DNA of 64,000 bases from Lachnospiraceae bacterium (GTDB taxonomy: Bacteria > Bacillota > Clostridia > Lachnospirales > Lachnospiraceae), in contig JAQUWF010000001.1 of assembly GCA_028692975.1 (NCBI GenBank), positions 78,308-142,307 of the forward strand, written 5' to 3'. The translations under genes and the position numbers were made by a program. This document shows, one piece after another, positions 7,502-15,871 of the stretch. The notes beneath the pieces were generated by a model. That model saw only the letters and a list, made by a program, of their open reading frames with translations. It was not told the DNA's origin and did no database searches. Within the stretch, counting starts at the first letter, position 1. The number at the start of each line of letters is the position of its first letter.

Positions 7502-8686
7502 ATGTTACTGAGTATTGCGTTGATGCTGCTGGTGGGGATGTTGGCGGGGTGGATTTGTAAGAAATTCCATTTGCCCAGTCTGTTTGGCATGATCCTGACG
7601 GGGGTGCTTTTGGGACCCCATGTGCTGAATTATATTGACGGTTCTATATTGGATATCTCTGCGGATCTGCGACGGATAGCGCTGATCATTATTCTGACCA
7701 GAGCAGGTTTATCCCTGGATATCAATGATCTGAAAAAGGTGGGGCGACCGGCGGTGCTCATGTGTTTCGTGCCGGCCTGTCTGGAAATGATCGGGATGGT
7801 CATGCTTGCGCCGCGGCTGCTGGGTATTTCCGTATTAGATGCGGCTATTATGGGGGCCGTGGTTGCGGCTGTCTCACCGGCGGTTATTGTGCCGAAGATG
7901 CTGAAACTCATGGAAGAAGGCTACGGGAAGGAACAGAGTATTCCGCAGCTGATCCTGGCGGGGGCATCGGTGGATGATGTATTTGTTATTGTTATGTTTT
8001 CTGCTTTTACCGGGCTGGCGCAGGGCGGGAGTGTTTCGGCCATGAGCTTTGTGAAGATACCGGTTTCTATTGTGGTGGGTATCGTGATCGGCCTGTTGAT
8101 GGGGATTATGCTGGCGGAATATTTCCGAAAGGTCCATATCCGGGATACGGCGAAGGTGATCATTCTGCTGGGTATTTCGTTTATCATGGTTACCGTAGAG
8201 GATCAGTATGGGAAAATAATTCCCTTCGCGTCCCTTATCGCAGTCATGTGCGTAGGTATTTCCCTGCAGCAGAAGCGGCAGGTGGTGGCGAAGCGACTTT
8301 CTTTGAAATTTAATAAACTGTGGGTTGCGGCAGAGGTGATTTTGTTCGTGCTGGTGGGTGCCACGGTGGATTTGAAATACGTAAAAAGTGCCGGGATTGC
8401 GGCAGTGGTGCTTATATTCGGTGCGCTGGTGTTCCGGATGGTGGGTGTTTTGATCTGCATGATAAGGAGCAGACTTTCCATAAAGGAGCGGGTCTTCTGC
8501 ATGATCGCCTATACTCCAAAGGCAACGGTGCAGGCCGCTATCGGTGGCGTGCCGCTGGCCATGGGGCTTGGCTGCGGAAATATCGTACTGACCGTGGCAG
8601 TCCTGGCTATTTTAAGCACAGCTCCCCTGGGAGCCTTCGCCATAGACTGCACGTATAAGAGGTTGTTAAAATGTAATATGAAATAA
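7502..8686 (+). CDS. Na+/H+-exchanger-family antiporter under fluoride riboswitch control
   Basis: A 394-residue protein of the Na_H_Exchanger fold. The first helix is followed by LPSLFGMILTGVLLGP, and core helix 5 carries GASVDDV with the ion-binding acids at residues 158-159. No regulatory domain follows the membrane core. The start has AAGGAGG 7 nt upstream. Fluoride riboswitches mostly control Fluc/CrcB or CLC-F channels, but some precede Na+/H+ antiporters; here an antiporter is the only gene controlled. A role in coping with fluoride-linked acid or cation stress, or in fluoride efflux itself, is inference. A hairpin with a short T-run follows at 8697. Confidence 0.9.
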   Translation: MLLSIALMLLVGMLAGWICKKFHLPSLFGMILTGVLLGPHVLNYIDGSILDISADLRRIALIIILTRAGLSLDINDLKKVGRPAVLMCFVPACLEMIGMVMLAPRLLGISVLDAAIMGAVVAAVSPAVIVPKMLKLMEEGYGKEQSIPQLILAGASVDDVFVIVMFSAFTGLAQGGSVSAMSFVKIPVSIVVGIVIGLLMGIMLAEYFRKVHIRDTAKVIILLGISFIMVTVEDQYGKIIPFASLIAVMCVGISLQQKRQVVAKRLSLKFNKLWVAAEVILFVLVGATVDLKYVKSAGIAAVVLIFGALVFRMVGVLICMIRSRLSIKERVFCMIAYTPKATVQAAIGGVPLAMGLGCGNIVLTVAVLAILSTAPLGAFAIDCTYKRLLKCNMK

Positions 8687-8696
8687 GGAGTTTTCC

Positions 8697-8737
8697 AACA
8701 GTGTATGTCCATCGCAGAGATGAATATGCACTGTTTT
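8697..8737 (+). terminator. probable terminator after the fluoride-controlled antiporter
   Basis: AACAGTG (8697-8703) pairs with CACTGTT (8729-8735), with further partial pairing inside, followed by a short TTTT (8734-8737). Confidence 0.55.
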
Positions 8738-8779
8738 GCTATTTGCAAAAGAAAAACATGGTACAATAATAAAAAACAC

Positions 8780-8814
8780 TTGACTATCTACCAACTATAC
8801 CCCTTAAAGTATAG
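8780..8814 (+). promoter_or_regulatory. MerR-type promoter/operator of the MerR-FtsX operon
   Basis: TTGACT (8780-8785) and TAAAGT (8805-8810) are separated by 19 bp, the lengthened spacer typical of promoters activated by MerR-family proteins. The dyad CTATAC-N8-GTATAG (8795-8800, 8809-8814) overlaps the spacer and -10. GGAGG at 8821-8825 is the ribosome site of the next gene. Because that gene encodes a MerR domain, autoregulation is likely. Confidence 0.65.
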
Positions 8815-8832
8815 GCAAAAGGAGGCGGGGAA

Positions 8833-10767
8833 TTGAATACGAAACAGGTGGAAGAGCTTACTGGGATATCCAGACAGAATATTCGGTTTTATGAGAAAAT
8901 CGGGCTGCTGCATCCGGGGCGGGAGGAAGGGAATGCTTACCGCAATTACCGGGAGGAGGATGTGAAACGTCTGCAGTTTATTAAATTACTCCGCATGCTG
9001 GACATGACGACAGAAGAAATCGCCCAAGTCTTTCAGGGGAATGTGGCGCTGGAGGATGCGGTGCGAAACCAGCAAATGGTTTTGCAGCAGAGAGAAAAGC
9101 AGTTGCAGGGAGCCATTGCGATCTGCGGGCGCATTGTCCGCGAGGAAGGAAAAGCGACAATCTGGACAGAAAAGGAGCAAAATTTCCCGGTTCAGAAATA
9201 TTTAAGCCAGGTGGAATACGAGCAAAATAAAGTAGGCGGTTTCGCCCAGTTCAAGGAGGACTACAAGAAGATCATTACAGCGGATCAGCAGCGTCAGTTT
9301 TCCTTTGTGGTGCCCCATCTTGTACATACGGATGAAGAGCTGATCAAAGAACTGGAACGTTACAACCAGGATGAGGGCTGGGAGATCAAAAGGCAAAAAG
9401 GCGGTGAGGTAAATGTTTTTAAAGATGGGAGGTGCTATGTGATTTCTAAAAAGAAAATACGCACAAAACAAGGTGAGGTTCCCTCCACACTGGTCATGGG
9501 AACTATGGTACATCCCGATCAGGCGGCGGATGCTTTGATCCCTGTGAGGCGGAAATCCTTCCTATATAGTATACACATTGTCATGCGCAATATCCGCAGG
9601 CATAAATGGAAGAGCCTTTTGAGTATTAGTGTCTGCGCTATGACCATGCTGCTGCTGGCGGTGTACTTTGGCATGATGGGCAATCTGCGGGACCAGAAGA
9701 ATCAGCTGCCCCAGGTCATGCCTGTGCGGGCATCCATCTTCAGCCTGAATGGGCAAAGGAGCAAGGGACTGCTGATTAAAAATTCCCTGCTTGAACAGGT
9801 GAGAACCTCTGAATATGTTGCAGATTATACGGAGCAGGCAGAATTATTTGGCAATGTGGACGGAGAGGAGGATACGTATTTCCCCATAAGCGGTGTGACA
9901 AAGGTGGAAGATCTAAAGGAGCGGGTTACCGATTTGCAGACAGAGGGGGAAGTCTTTTCCATAGGGAAAGCCGGAGCAAGTGAGGATTCCTGTCTTATAG
10001 AACAGGCATTTATGGAAGAACACAGTCTGAACATTGGCGATTCCGTTACGGTGCAGACGGATTATTTTGCGAGTTCTTCACAAAATTGGGGGAGTTTGCT
10101 GCAACTTCCTCTATTGAAAGTCACCATGCGTATTGCGGGCAGTTATCGTACCGGCGAATTGGGATCGGATGAGAGCGTGCCTCGGATCTATGTGAGTGTC
10201 CGGCAGATACAAAACTGGTATGCACAGGCGAATCAGGAATATATGGCAAGTTCTTTTTCTCTGGAAGTAAAAGATCCGTCTAAACTCAATGATTTTAAGC
10301 AGCAGATGCAAGACGCAGGTCTGAGAGAAATCGATGAGGCGGCGGACAATTCCTTTACCGGGGCAGCGCTGAAAGTATATGACGGAAATTATATTGAAGC
10401 TGCCACACGTCTGGAGCGGAGCATGGATATGCTGCAATCCTTTTATCCGCTGGTCTTTCTGATCACGGTGATGATCGGAGGAATCGTTTCTTATCTGCTG
10501 CTCTACAGCCGCAGGATGGAGGCTTCTATTATGCGGGCCATGGGAACGAGGAGACATCAGACTATTGTACTTTTTATGCTGGAGCATACGTTGCTGGCTA
10601 TTGTGGGCTGTGTAGCCGGAGAATTGCTGGCATTGGCGTTGGGCTTACAGGATTTTGTGTGGTATATGGCAGCAGTATTTTTCCTGTGTTATCTGGCAGG
10701 TGCACTGATTTCTCTGGAAGGAATCAGCAAAACAAATATATCCGTCACATTGACAGGAAGAGAGTGA
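8833..10767 (+). CDS. MerR DNA-binding domain fused to FtsX/MacB-type ABC permease
   Basis: 644 residues from TTG 8833 (GGAGG 7 nt upstream). Residues 1-70 are a full MerR winged helix (V-E-E-L-T-G-I-S-x-x-N-I-R-F-Y-E-K-I-G-L-L and N-x-Y-R-x-Y-x-x-x-D), followed by a helix (about 72-105) suited to the MerR dimer coiled coil and a soluble linker to about 250. Then comes a complete MacB-like permease half: TM1 261-282, a large outer domain 283-535, TM2 537-558, the cytoplasmic coupling stretch MRAMGTRRHQ, TM3 577-600 and TM4 609-628. Topology keeps the DNA-binding domain in the cytoplasm. The natural reading is a transporter that senses its substrate and controls its own promoter directly. No frameshift or internal start suggests two separate genes. 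Confidence 0.9.
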   Translation: MNTKQVEELTGISRQNIRFYEKIGLLHPGREEGNAYRNYREEDVKRLQFIKLLRMLDMTTEEIAQVFQGNVALEDAVRNQQMVLQQREKQLQGAIAICGRIVREEGKATIWTEKEQNFPVQKYLSQVEYEQNKVGGFAQFKEDYKKIITADQQRQFSFVVPHLVHTDEELIKELERYNQDEGWEIKRQKGGEVNVFKDGRCYVISKKKIRTKQGEVPSTLVMGTMVHPDQAADALIPVRRKSFLYSIHIVMRNIRRHKWKSLLSISVCAMTMLLLAVYFGMMGNLRDQKNQLPQVMPVRASIFSLNGQRSKGLLIKNSLLEQVRTSEYVADYTEQAELFGNVDGEEDTYFPISGVTKVEDLKERVTDLQTEGEVFSIGKAGASEDSCLIEQAFMEEHSLNIGDSVTVQTDYFASSSQNWGSLLQLPLLKVTMRIAGSYRTGELGSDESVPRIYVSVRQIQNWYAQANQEYMASSFSLEVKDPSKLNDFKQQMQDAGLREIDEAADNSFTGAALKVYDGNYIEAATRLERSMDMLQSFYPLVFLITVMIGGIVSYLLLYSRRMEASIMRAMGTRRHQTIVLFMLEHTLLAIVGCVAGELLALALGLQDFVWYMAAVFFLCYLAGALISLEGISKTNISVTLTGRE

Positions 10768-10774
10768 GGTAGTT

Positions 10775-11464
10775 ATGGATAAAATGGTGGTGGAACAGGT
10801 GAGTTATTCTTATATAAGCAAATATCAGACCATCCTGGCTTTGCGGGAAGTAAACTGTAGTTTTGAATCCGGCAGGTTTTATGCCATAACCGGTGAGTCC
10901 GGGAGCGGAAAGAGTACACTGCTGTCCCTGCTGGCGGGCCTGGATCTTCCCAAAGAAGGAAAGATTTATCTAAACGGTGAAGATCTGTCTAAGATGGACC
11001 GGGATATTTACCGCAGGGATATAGCGGCGGTGGTGTACCAGGCATTTCATCTATTCCCTTTGCTCAATGCGCTGGAAAATGTCATGTACCCGCTGGAACT
11101 AAAGGGAATGCCAAAAGCCAGGGCAGCGGCGCGGGCGAAGAAATGCATCGGGCAGGTGGGACTGCCGGAGAAAATCCATGGTCAGTTTCCCAAAATGATG
11201 AGCGGCGGGGAACAGCAGCGTGTCGCCATCGCCCGGGCTATGGCAGCAGGCGGCAAACTGCTTTTTGCCGATGAGCCAACAGGGAATCTGGACACAGAAA
11301 ATGAAGAAAATGTGGTGGCTATACTGGAACGGCTGGCGCACGAAGAAGGCTATATGGTAGTAGTTGTTACCCACAATCCGGGCATCGCAGCGCGAGCAGA
11401 CGTAGAGTACCGCATGCGTGACGGACAGATCGTAGAGGAGCAGAAAAGAGGGGGAGGCCAATGA
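10775..11464 (+). CDS. ABC transporter ATPase, MacB/LolD type
   Basis: 229 residues with Walker A GESGSGKST (40-48), Q-loop around Q89, signature MSGGEQQ (142-148), Walker B LLFADEP (162-168) and the switch His in VVTHNP. It is of the class that powers FtsX-fold 'mechanotransmission' exporters (antibiotic peptide resistance, lipoprotein release) rather than importers. It lies 7 bp after the MerR-permease gene and overlaps the second permease by 4 nt, so the three proteins are expected to form one complex. Confidence 0.93.
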   Translation: MDKMVVEQVSYSYISKYQTILALREVNCSFESGRFYAITGESGSGKSTLLSLLAGLDLPKEGKIYLNGEDLSKMDRDIYRRDIAAVVYQAFHLFPLLNALENVMYPLELKGMPKARAAARAKKCIGQVGLPEKIHGQFPKMMSGGEQQRVAIARAMAAGGKLLFADEPTGNLDTENEENVVAILERLAHEEGYMVVVVTHNPGIAARADVEYRMRDGQIVEEQKRGGGQ

Positions 11465-13329
11465 TTATAAAAAACAGTCTGAAGCAAATGTTCCGCACGC
11501 CGCTGAAGACGTTCCTGTTTTTCTGTCTGCTGGCAGTGTCCGCCGCATTATTTGTTCTGGGATTAAATATTTCCTGGCTGAATCAGCGGGACGCAAGTGC
11601 CTTCGAGGGACTGTTTAACACTGTGGGGACCGTGGAACAAAAACCCACAGAGACGGAAATCGATGGGGAGTGGGATGCGGAGATAGATCAGTATTATTAC
11701 TATTCTCGTGAGAAATATGGAGCCTTGGTATCTGAAGACGTGCTGGATTTTGAAGGGGTTGATTATATACATGCCCCCATGAACCGTCCATATTTTACTG
11801 CCTATATGCCGGATATGATCCTGCGCCCGGGAGAGGTGACGGAGCGGGTGAATGACTGGCTGGTCCTGGTGGAGGTGACTCCGCTGAGAACGGATGTCAT
11901 GGACTCCCTGCCATGCACGGTTACCAGAGTACTGGCCGGAGATCCGGATTTGTTAAACCGGAAAATATGGGTCTGTGAGCATTATAATCCAACGCCGGAG
12001 ACAGTAATGGAAACCGGGAAAACCTATATTATGCGCTTGAATCAAGGGACGTATCCGCACGATGACAGAGACGAAACGTACATGGGAGAAAATGATGAAT
12101 GGGAATATACACCCATTTCTCAGTACGCTTCCCAGTATAATCGAAAGGGCGAGCGAATCAACAGTGATACGCCGGATCGTTTGATTGATGAAGTAACAGA
12201 GGGCTTTTATGAATCGGATGAGGCAAAACCATGGCTGGAATTGATGAAAGAGAGCAATATGATGAATAGTCTTTTGCCGGTACAGCCAGTAGATGCCACT
12301 AAACTCCTCATGGCATTCCATGAAAACAATGCGGCGGTGCAAGATGGAAGAGATATAAGTCAGGAGGAATATGCCCAGGGAAAACGCGTTTGTCTCGTTC
12401 CGGAGGACCTAGCTATGTCCAATAATCTACAGGTGGGAGATAGGTTGACGCTTCCGTTGATTGCCGCAGATTATGGCAGTGCGCCGGGGTTTGCGTTTAA
12501 ATATGATGGCGGTGGCGGAGGTTATAACCTTAGGAATGGAAAGGGAGAAGTACTTTCTGTTTTCGATGAAAACGCATATGAAATCGTTGGAATCTACAGT
12601 ATGGCGGAAAAAGATGATTCGGATTTTGGACTTGGATACAATGAAATTATCATCCCATACGCTTCTGTGACCAGCAGCTGGGATAATAATATTGTCAGTT
12701 TTGGTCGAATGAATAAAGGGACCACTTCCTTCCAGATCCCAAATGGCGGGATCGAGCATTACTTGAAACTGTGGGAGAAGCAGGGTATCGACAATCTGGA
12801 AATCAAATTTTACGACAATGGATATTCCGTTCTGGAAGAAAATATAAACAACAGAAGAGTTATGTCCGTGCTGTTTTTAGCAGGCGGTGTGATCATGGCG
12901 ATCCTTGTGCTGGCGTTGTTCTGTCATTTGTTTATTTCCAGAGCATCCATGCGCACCGCCATAGAACGGTCACTGGGGATGAAGAAAAAGCAATGCATTT
13001 TGTCACTTCTGTCAGGACTTATGAGCATTGTACTGTTGGGTACTGCGGCCGGAGCTGTTGTGGGCTGTGTCCTGACAGATAAAACCGCGGAACAGCTGAA
13101 ACAGGAGCAAATCTACGATGAAACCTTTACCAGTGGCGGTATTGGCGACGGTAAGGAAGGCGAGGAAGCACTTGCCTCCCAGCAGCAGATCACCCCATCC
13201 GAGCTGGCTGGCACAGCCGTTGCAGGCGGCATCCTTATCCTGCTTTTGGGCGGCGGCATCGCCATGGTTTACATCCGCCAGAATCTAAAGAAAGAACCCA
13301 TCATGATGCTTATGGGAAATGAAGAATAA
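11461..13329 (+). CDS. FtsX-type ABC permease, second subunit
   Basis: 622 residues: TM1 about 15-38, a very large outer domain of some 420 residues (about 40-460), TM2 462-485, the coupling motif RSLGMKKKQ, TM3 about 500-525, an acidic loop and TM4 583-605, ending in a short cytoplasmic tail. This is the same one-plus-three helix plan as the MerR-fused permease, so the pair forms a heterodimer served by the ATPase between them. The outer domain is larger than in the partner and may bind the substrate, perhaps a peptide antibiotic. Start ATG overlaps the ATPase stop (ATGA). A terminator follows at 13336. Confidence 0.9.
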   Translation: MIIKNSLKQMFRTPLKTFLFFCLLAVSAALFVLGLNISWLNQRDASAFEGLFNTVGTVEQKPTETEIDGEWDAEIDQYYYYSREKYGALVSEDVLDFEGVDYIHAPMNRPYFTAYMPDMILRPGEVTERVNDWLVLVEVTPLRTDVMDSLPCTVTRVLAGDPDLLNRKIWVCEHYNPTPETVMETGKTYIMRLNQGTYPHDDRDETYMGENDEWEYTPISQYASQYNRKGERINSDTPDRLIDEVTEGFYESDEAKPWLELMKESNMMNSLLPVQPVDATKLLMAFHENNAAVQDGRDISQEEYAQGKRVCLVPEDLAMSNNLQVGDRLTLPLIAADYGSAPGFAFKYDGGGGGYNLRNGKGEVLSVFDENAYEIVGIYSMAEKDDSDFGLGYNEIIIPYASVTSSWDNNIVSFGRMNKGTTSFQIPNGGIEHYLKLWEKQGIDNLEIKFYDNGYSVLEENINNRRVMSVLFLAGGVIMAILVLALFCHLFISRASMRTAIERSLGMKKKQCILSLLSGLMSIVLLGTAAGAVVGCVLTDKTAEQLKQEQIYDETFTSGGIGDGKEGEEALASQQQITPSELAGTAVAGGILILLLGGGIAMVYIRQNLKKEPIMMLMGNEE

Positions 13330-13335
13330 ACAGTG

Positions 13336-13366
13336 AAGCGGTGACCGAAGCAGGCCACCGCTTTTT
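13336..13366 (+). terminator. terminator of the MerR-permease operon
   Basis: AAGCGGTG (13336-13343) pairs with CACCGCTT (13356-13363) across a 12-nt loop, followed by a TTTTT run ending at 13366; it begins 6 bp after the stop codon. Confidence 0.9.
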
Positions 13367-13387
13367 AAGGGCATTTTAAATGAAAAC

Positions 13388-13467
13388 ATTGAAGAAATGC
13401 ACTGAATGGATATAAAAAATATTGAAGAAATGCAAAAAACAGGGTATACTAATATTGAAGAAATGCA
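13388..13467. repeat. three direct repeats phased at exactly 33 bp upstream of the AAA/DUF4143 gene
   Basis: ATTGAAGAAATGCA occurs identically at 13388-13401, 13421-13434 and 13454-13467; start-to-start distance is 33 bp each time, about three helical turns. The middle copy contains the -35 of the promoter below and the last copy covers the expected transcription start, so these are candidate operator sites. Confidence 0.85.
13422..13450 (+). promoter_or_regulatory. promoter of the AAA/DUF4143 gene
   Basis: TTGAAG (13422-13427, inside the second direct repeat), a 17-bp spacer and TATACT (13445-13450). Confidence 0.65.
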
Positions 13468-13506
13468 AAATGGTACGGCGTGAATGGAGAACAGGGGGGA
13501 GAAGCT

Positions 13507-14844
13507 ATGTATTTTAAAAGAAAAGCATATGATGAATTAATAGATTGGAAAGAAAAATATGCGGATAGATATGCAGTATTGCTTGAGGGTGCAAGGCGTG
13601 TCGGGAAGTCCACCATCGCTGAACAGTTTGCAAAAAACGAATATAAATCATATATTTTACTTGATTTTTCAAAGGCATCCAGTGATGTTCTGGAATGTTT
13701 CAATGATATTCATAATATCGATATGTTCTTTTTGCGATTGCAGGCTGTGACAGGAATTGATTTGTTTTTACATGAGTCTGTTATTATTTTTGATGAGGTA
13801 CAGTTGTTTCCAAAAGCAAGACAGGCGATAAAACATTTGGTGAAGGATGGAAGGTATCATTATATTGAAACAGGATCGCTGATATCAATCAAAAAGAATG
13901 TAAAAGACATATTGATTCCATCTGAGGAAATGAAAATCAAGATATATCCTATGGACTATGAAGAATTTTGTAATGCAACAGGAAAAAGTTATACAATGTT
14001 AAAAACGCTGTTTGAAATGAATAAAGAAGTGGGACAGCAGGTGAATCGTAAACTGATGCGTGATCTTAGAATATATATGGCTGTAGGTGGAATGCCGCAG
14101 GCAGTAGAAGCATACACCAATGGCGATAATTTTTCCATGATTGATCAGGTGAAACGCCAGATTATTAATTTGTACGAAGAGGATTTTATGAAAATAGATC
14201 CATCAGGCAGATTATCGGCAATGTATCATTCTATACCGGCGCAGTTGTCTAAAGACGTAAAGAAATATCGTATATCTACGGCATTAGGCAAAAGAAAATC
14301 AATAAAGGATGATAGTCTGGTGTATGATTTGATTGATTCCAAAACGGTTCTGCCGTCCTATAATTCAACTGATCCGAGAGTAAGCATGTCACTTACGAAA
14401 GATCTTGATAACTACAAACTGTACATTGCAGATACAGGATTATTTATTACGCTGATGTTCGTTGACAGACTAGTTGCTGAGAATGAAATCTATGCAAAAC
14501 TTCTGGCGGATAAACTTCCGGCTAATCTGGGATATTTGTATGAGAATCTTGTGGCGCAGATGGTCGCTGCATCAGGAAGAGAACTTTATTATCATACATG
14601 GGAAAAGGAAGGAAGTACCCATTATTATGAAATCGATTTTTTGATATCGCATGGAGCGAAGGTATCCGCCATTGAGGTGAAATCTTCGGGTACCGGAAAA
14701 CACGAATCAATACTGGCGTTTCAAAAGCGGTATGCGAAGAATATCAGGGATTGCTTTATTGTTTCACAAAAAGATGTAAATAAAAAAGAAAATATCAGGT
14801 GTATTCCGGTTTATATGGTACCTTTTTTGAATTACAAGGAATAA
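13507..14844 (+). CDS. AAA ATPase with C-terminal DUF4143 / PD-(D/E)XK-like domain
   Basis: 445 residues from ATG 13507, which has GGGGGGAG 6 nt upstream; the in-frame GTG at 13480 lacks one. Walker A is GARRVGKST (28-36) and Walker B IIFDEVQ (93-99), followed by sensor-like TGS. The C-terminal part has EIDFLIS and AIEVKSS, the D and E-x-K of a PD-(D/E)XK-like fold, as in DUF4143 proteins. These common 'archaeal-type ATPase' proteins have no established role; defence or mobile-element links have been suggested. The gene is more AT-rich than the flanking transporter and gal genes, which hints at separate acquisition. It converges on the AraC gene, with only 3 bp between stop codons. Confidence 0.85.
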   Translation: MYFKRKAYDELIDWKEKYADRYAVLLEGARRVGKSTIAEQFAKNEYKSYILLDFSKASSDVLECFNDIHNIDMFFLRLQAVTGIDLFLHESVIIFDEVQLFPKARQAIKHLVKDGRYHYIETGSLISIKKNVKDILIPSEEMKIKIYPMDYEEFCNATGKSYTMLKTLFEMNKEVGQQVNRKLMRDLRIYMAVGGMPQAVEAYTNGDNFSMIDQVKRQIINLYEEDFMKIDPSGRLSAMYHSIPAQLSKDVKKYRISTALGKRKSIKDDSLVYDLIDSKTVLPSYNSTDPRVSMSLTKDLDNYKLYIADTGLFITLMFVDRLVAENEIYAKLLADKLPANLGYLYENLVAQMVAASGRELYYHTWEKEGSTHYYEIDFLISHGAKVSAIEVKSSGTGKHESILAFQKRYAKNIRDCFIVSQKDVNKKENIRCIPVYMVPFLNYKE

Positions 14845-14847
14845 CCC

Positions 14848-15735
14848 CTATTTCTCATAGGAGCCCCGCTTGTATTCCGTGGGGGTGCAGTTCATGTAGC
14901 GGCGGAATATTTTACTGTAGTAACAGGAGTCGGAAAAGCCGGTCTGCTGGGCGGCGCTGGTGATGGAAAGGCCCTTTCGAAGGAGGGGCAGGCTTTCCTG
15001 AATACGGTAGAACAGAAGATAATCAAACAGCGTCAGGTGCATATATTTCTTGAAGAAACGGCAGCATTCGTTCTTGCAGATGTTCGCGTGCCCGGCTATA
15101 TCCTCCAAAGTAATAGACTCTGCATAATGCGTCTGCATGTAAGTAATGATCTTTTTGAGCCGCTCCAGATGGGCGGTGGTCTGAGTCTGTGCCTTCGGCT
15201 GCTCCATATAGTGGCAGAAGAGCAGCTGCCAGATCTGACAGAGGAGTATATGCACCTCTAATTCATAATCGACTGCGGGAGATTTGGAATGTTCATAAAT
15301 CTCCTGTAGTTTTTTTATTATGGTTTTCTGCCAGGGCGTGTCGGCGTAGAGGGGCAGAGAGGTCCATTGGCTATCCGAAGTAATGCGGTCCGTGTATTTC
15401 TCCTGAAGGAGACTCCCATTGTATCCGTAAACCAGCCGGGGGTGAAAGGTGACAGACAGATATTCGCAATTTTCTTCGCCGATCCGGTGGCCGCTGTGGA
15501 GCGCGCTGCTGTTGCAGAACAGCCCATCCCCCTCACGAAGCACGTACTCCTCGGTATTTACCTGATACACCATCTCCCCGGAGCGTATCCAGGTCAATTC
15601 GATCTCCGGATGCCAGTGCCACATAAAAGAGTTCCCCTCAAAGCTGCCGATGGATTCTTCACTGATGTGGACGGGGAAGGCATAATCGCCGTGAAGCTTC
15701 TTTTCTTTTCGGTTTTTTTCGATGCTTAGCTGCAT
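14848..15735 (-). CDS. AraC-family regulator with cupin sensor, divergent from galK
   Basis: 295 residues from the ATG at 15735 (AGGAG 8 nt upstream on the minus strand). The N-terminal cupin has H-W-H-P-E-I-E-L, G-E-M-V-Y and the loop L-R-E-G-D-G-L-F, a likely sugar-sensing barrel. The C-terminal part is a standard AraC double HTH (THYAESITLEDIAGHANICKN region, then G-F-S-D-S-x-Y-x-S-K-I-F-R-R-Y). Its start is 136 bp from and divergent to galK, and the very AT-rich gap between them would suit an activator. Control of galK-galT by galactose is inference from position. Confidence 0.85.
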   Translation of the reverse strand: MQLSIEKNRKEKKLHGDYAFPVHISEESIGSFEGNSFMWHWHPEIELTWIRSGEMVYQVNTEEYVLREGDGLFCNSSALHSGHRIGEENCEYLSVTFHPRLVYGYNGSLLQEKYTDRITSDSQWTSLPLYADTPWQKTIIKKLQEIYEHSKSPAVDYELEVHILLCQIWQLLFCHYMEQPKAQTQTTAHLERLKKIITYMQTHYAESITLEDIAGHANICKNECCRFFKKYMHLTLFDYLLFYRIQESLPLLRKGLSITSAAQQTGFSDSCYYSKIFRRYMNCTPTEYKRGSYEK

Positions 15736-15871
15736 AGGGCATTCTCCTGTCCGCAATCTCAATATAGTTATGGTTCTTGCAATTATTATTATGGATAATA
15801 TAAATTAAAGTTATTATAATTATAATATAGAACAAAGAGAGCGGGAACGCAACCAAAAGGAGAGGGAAACC

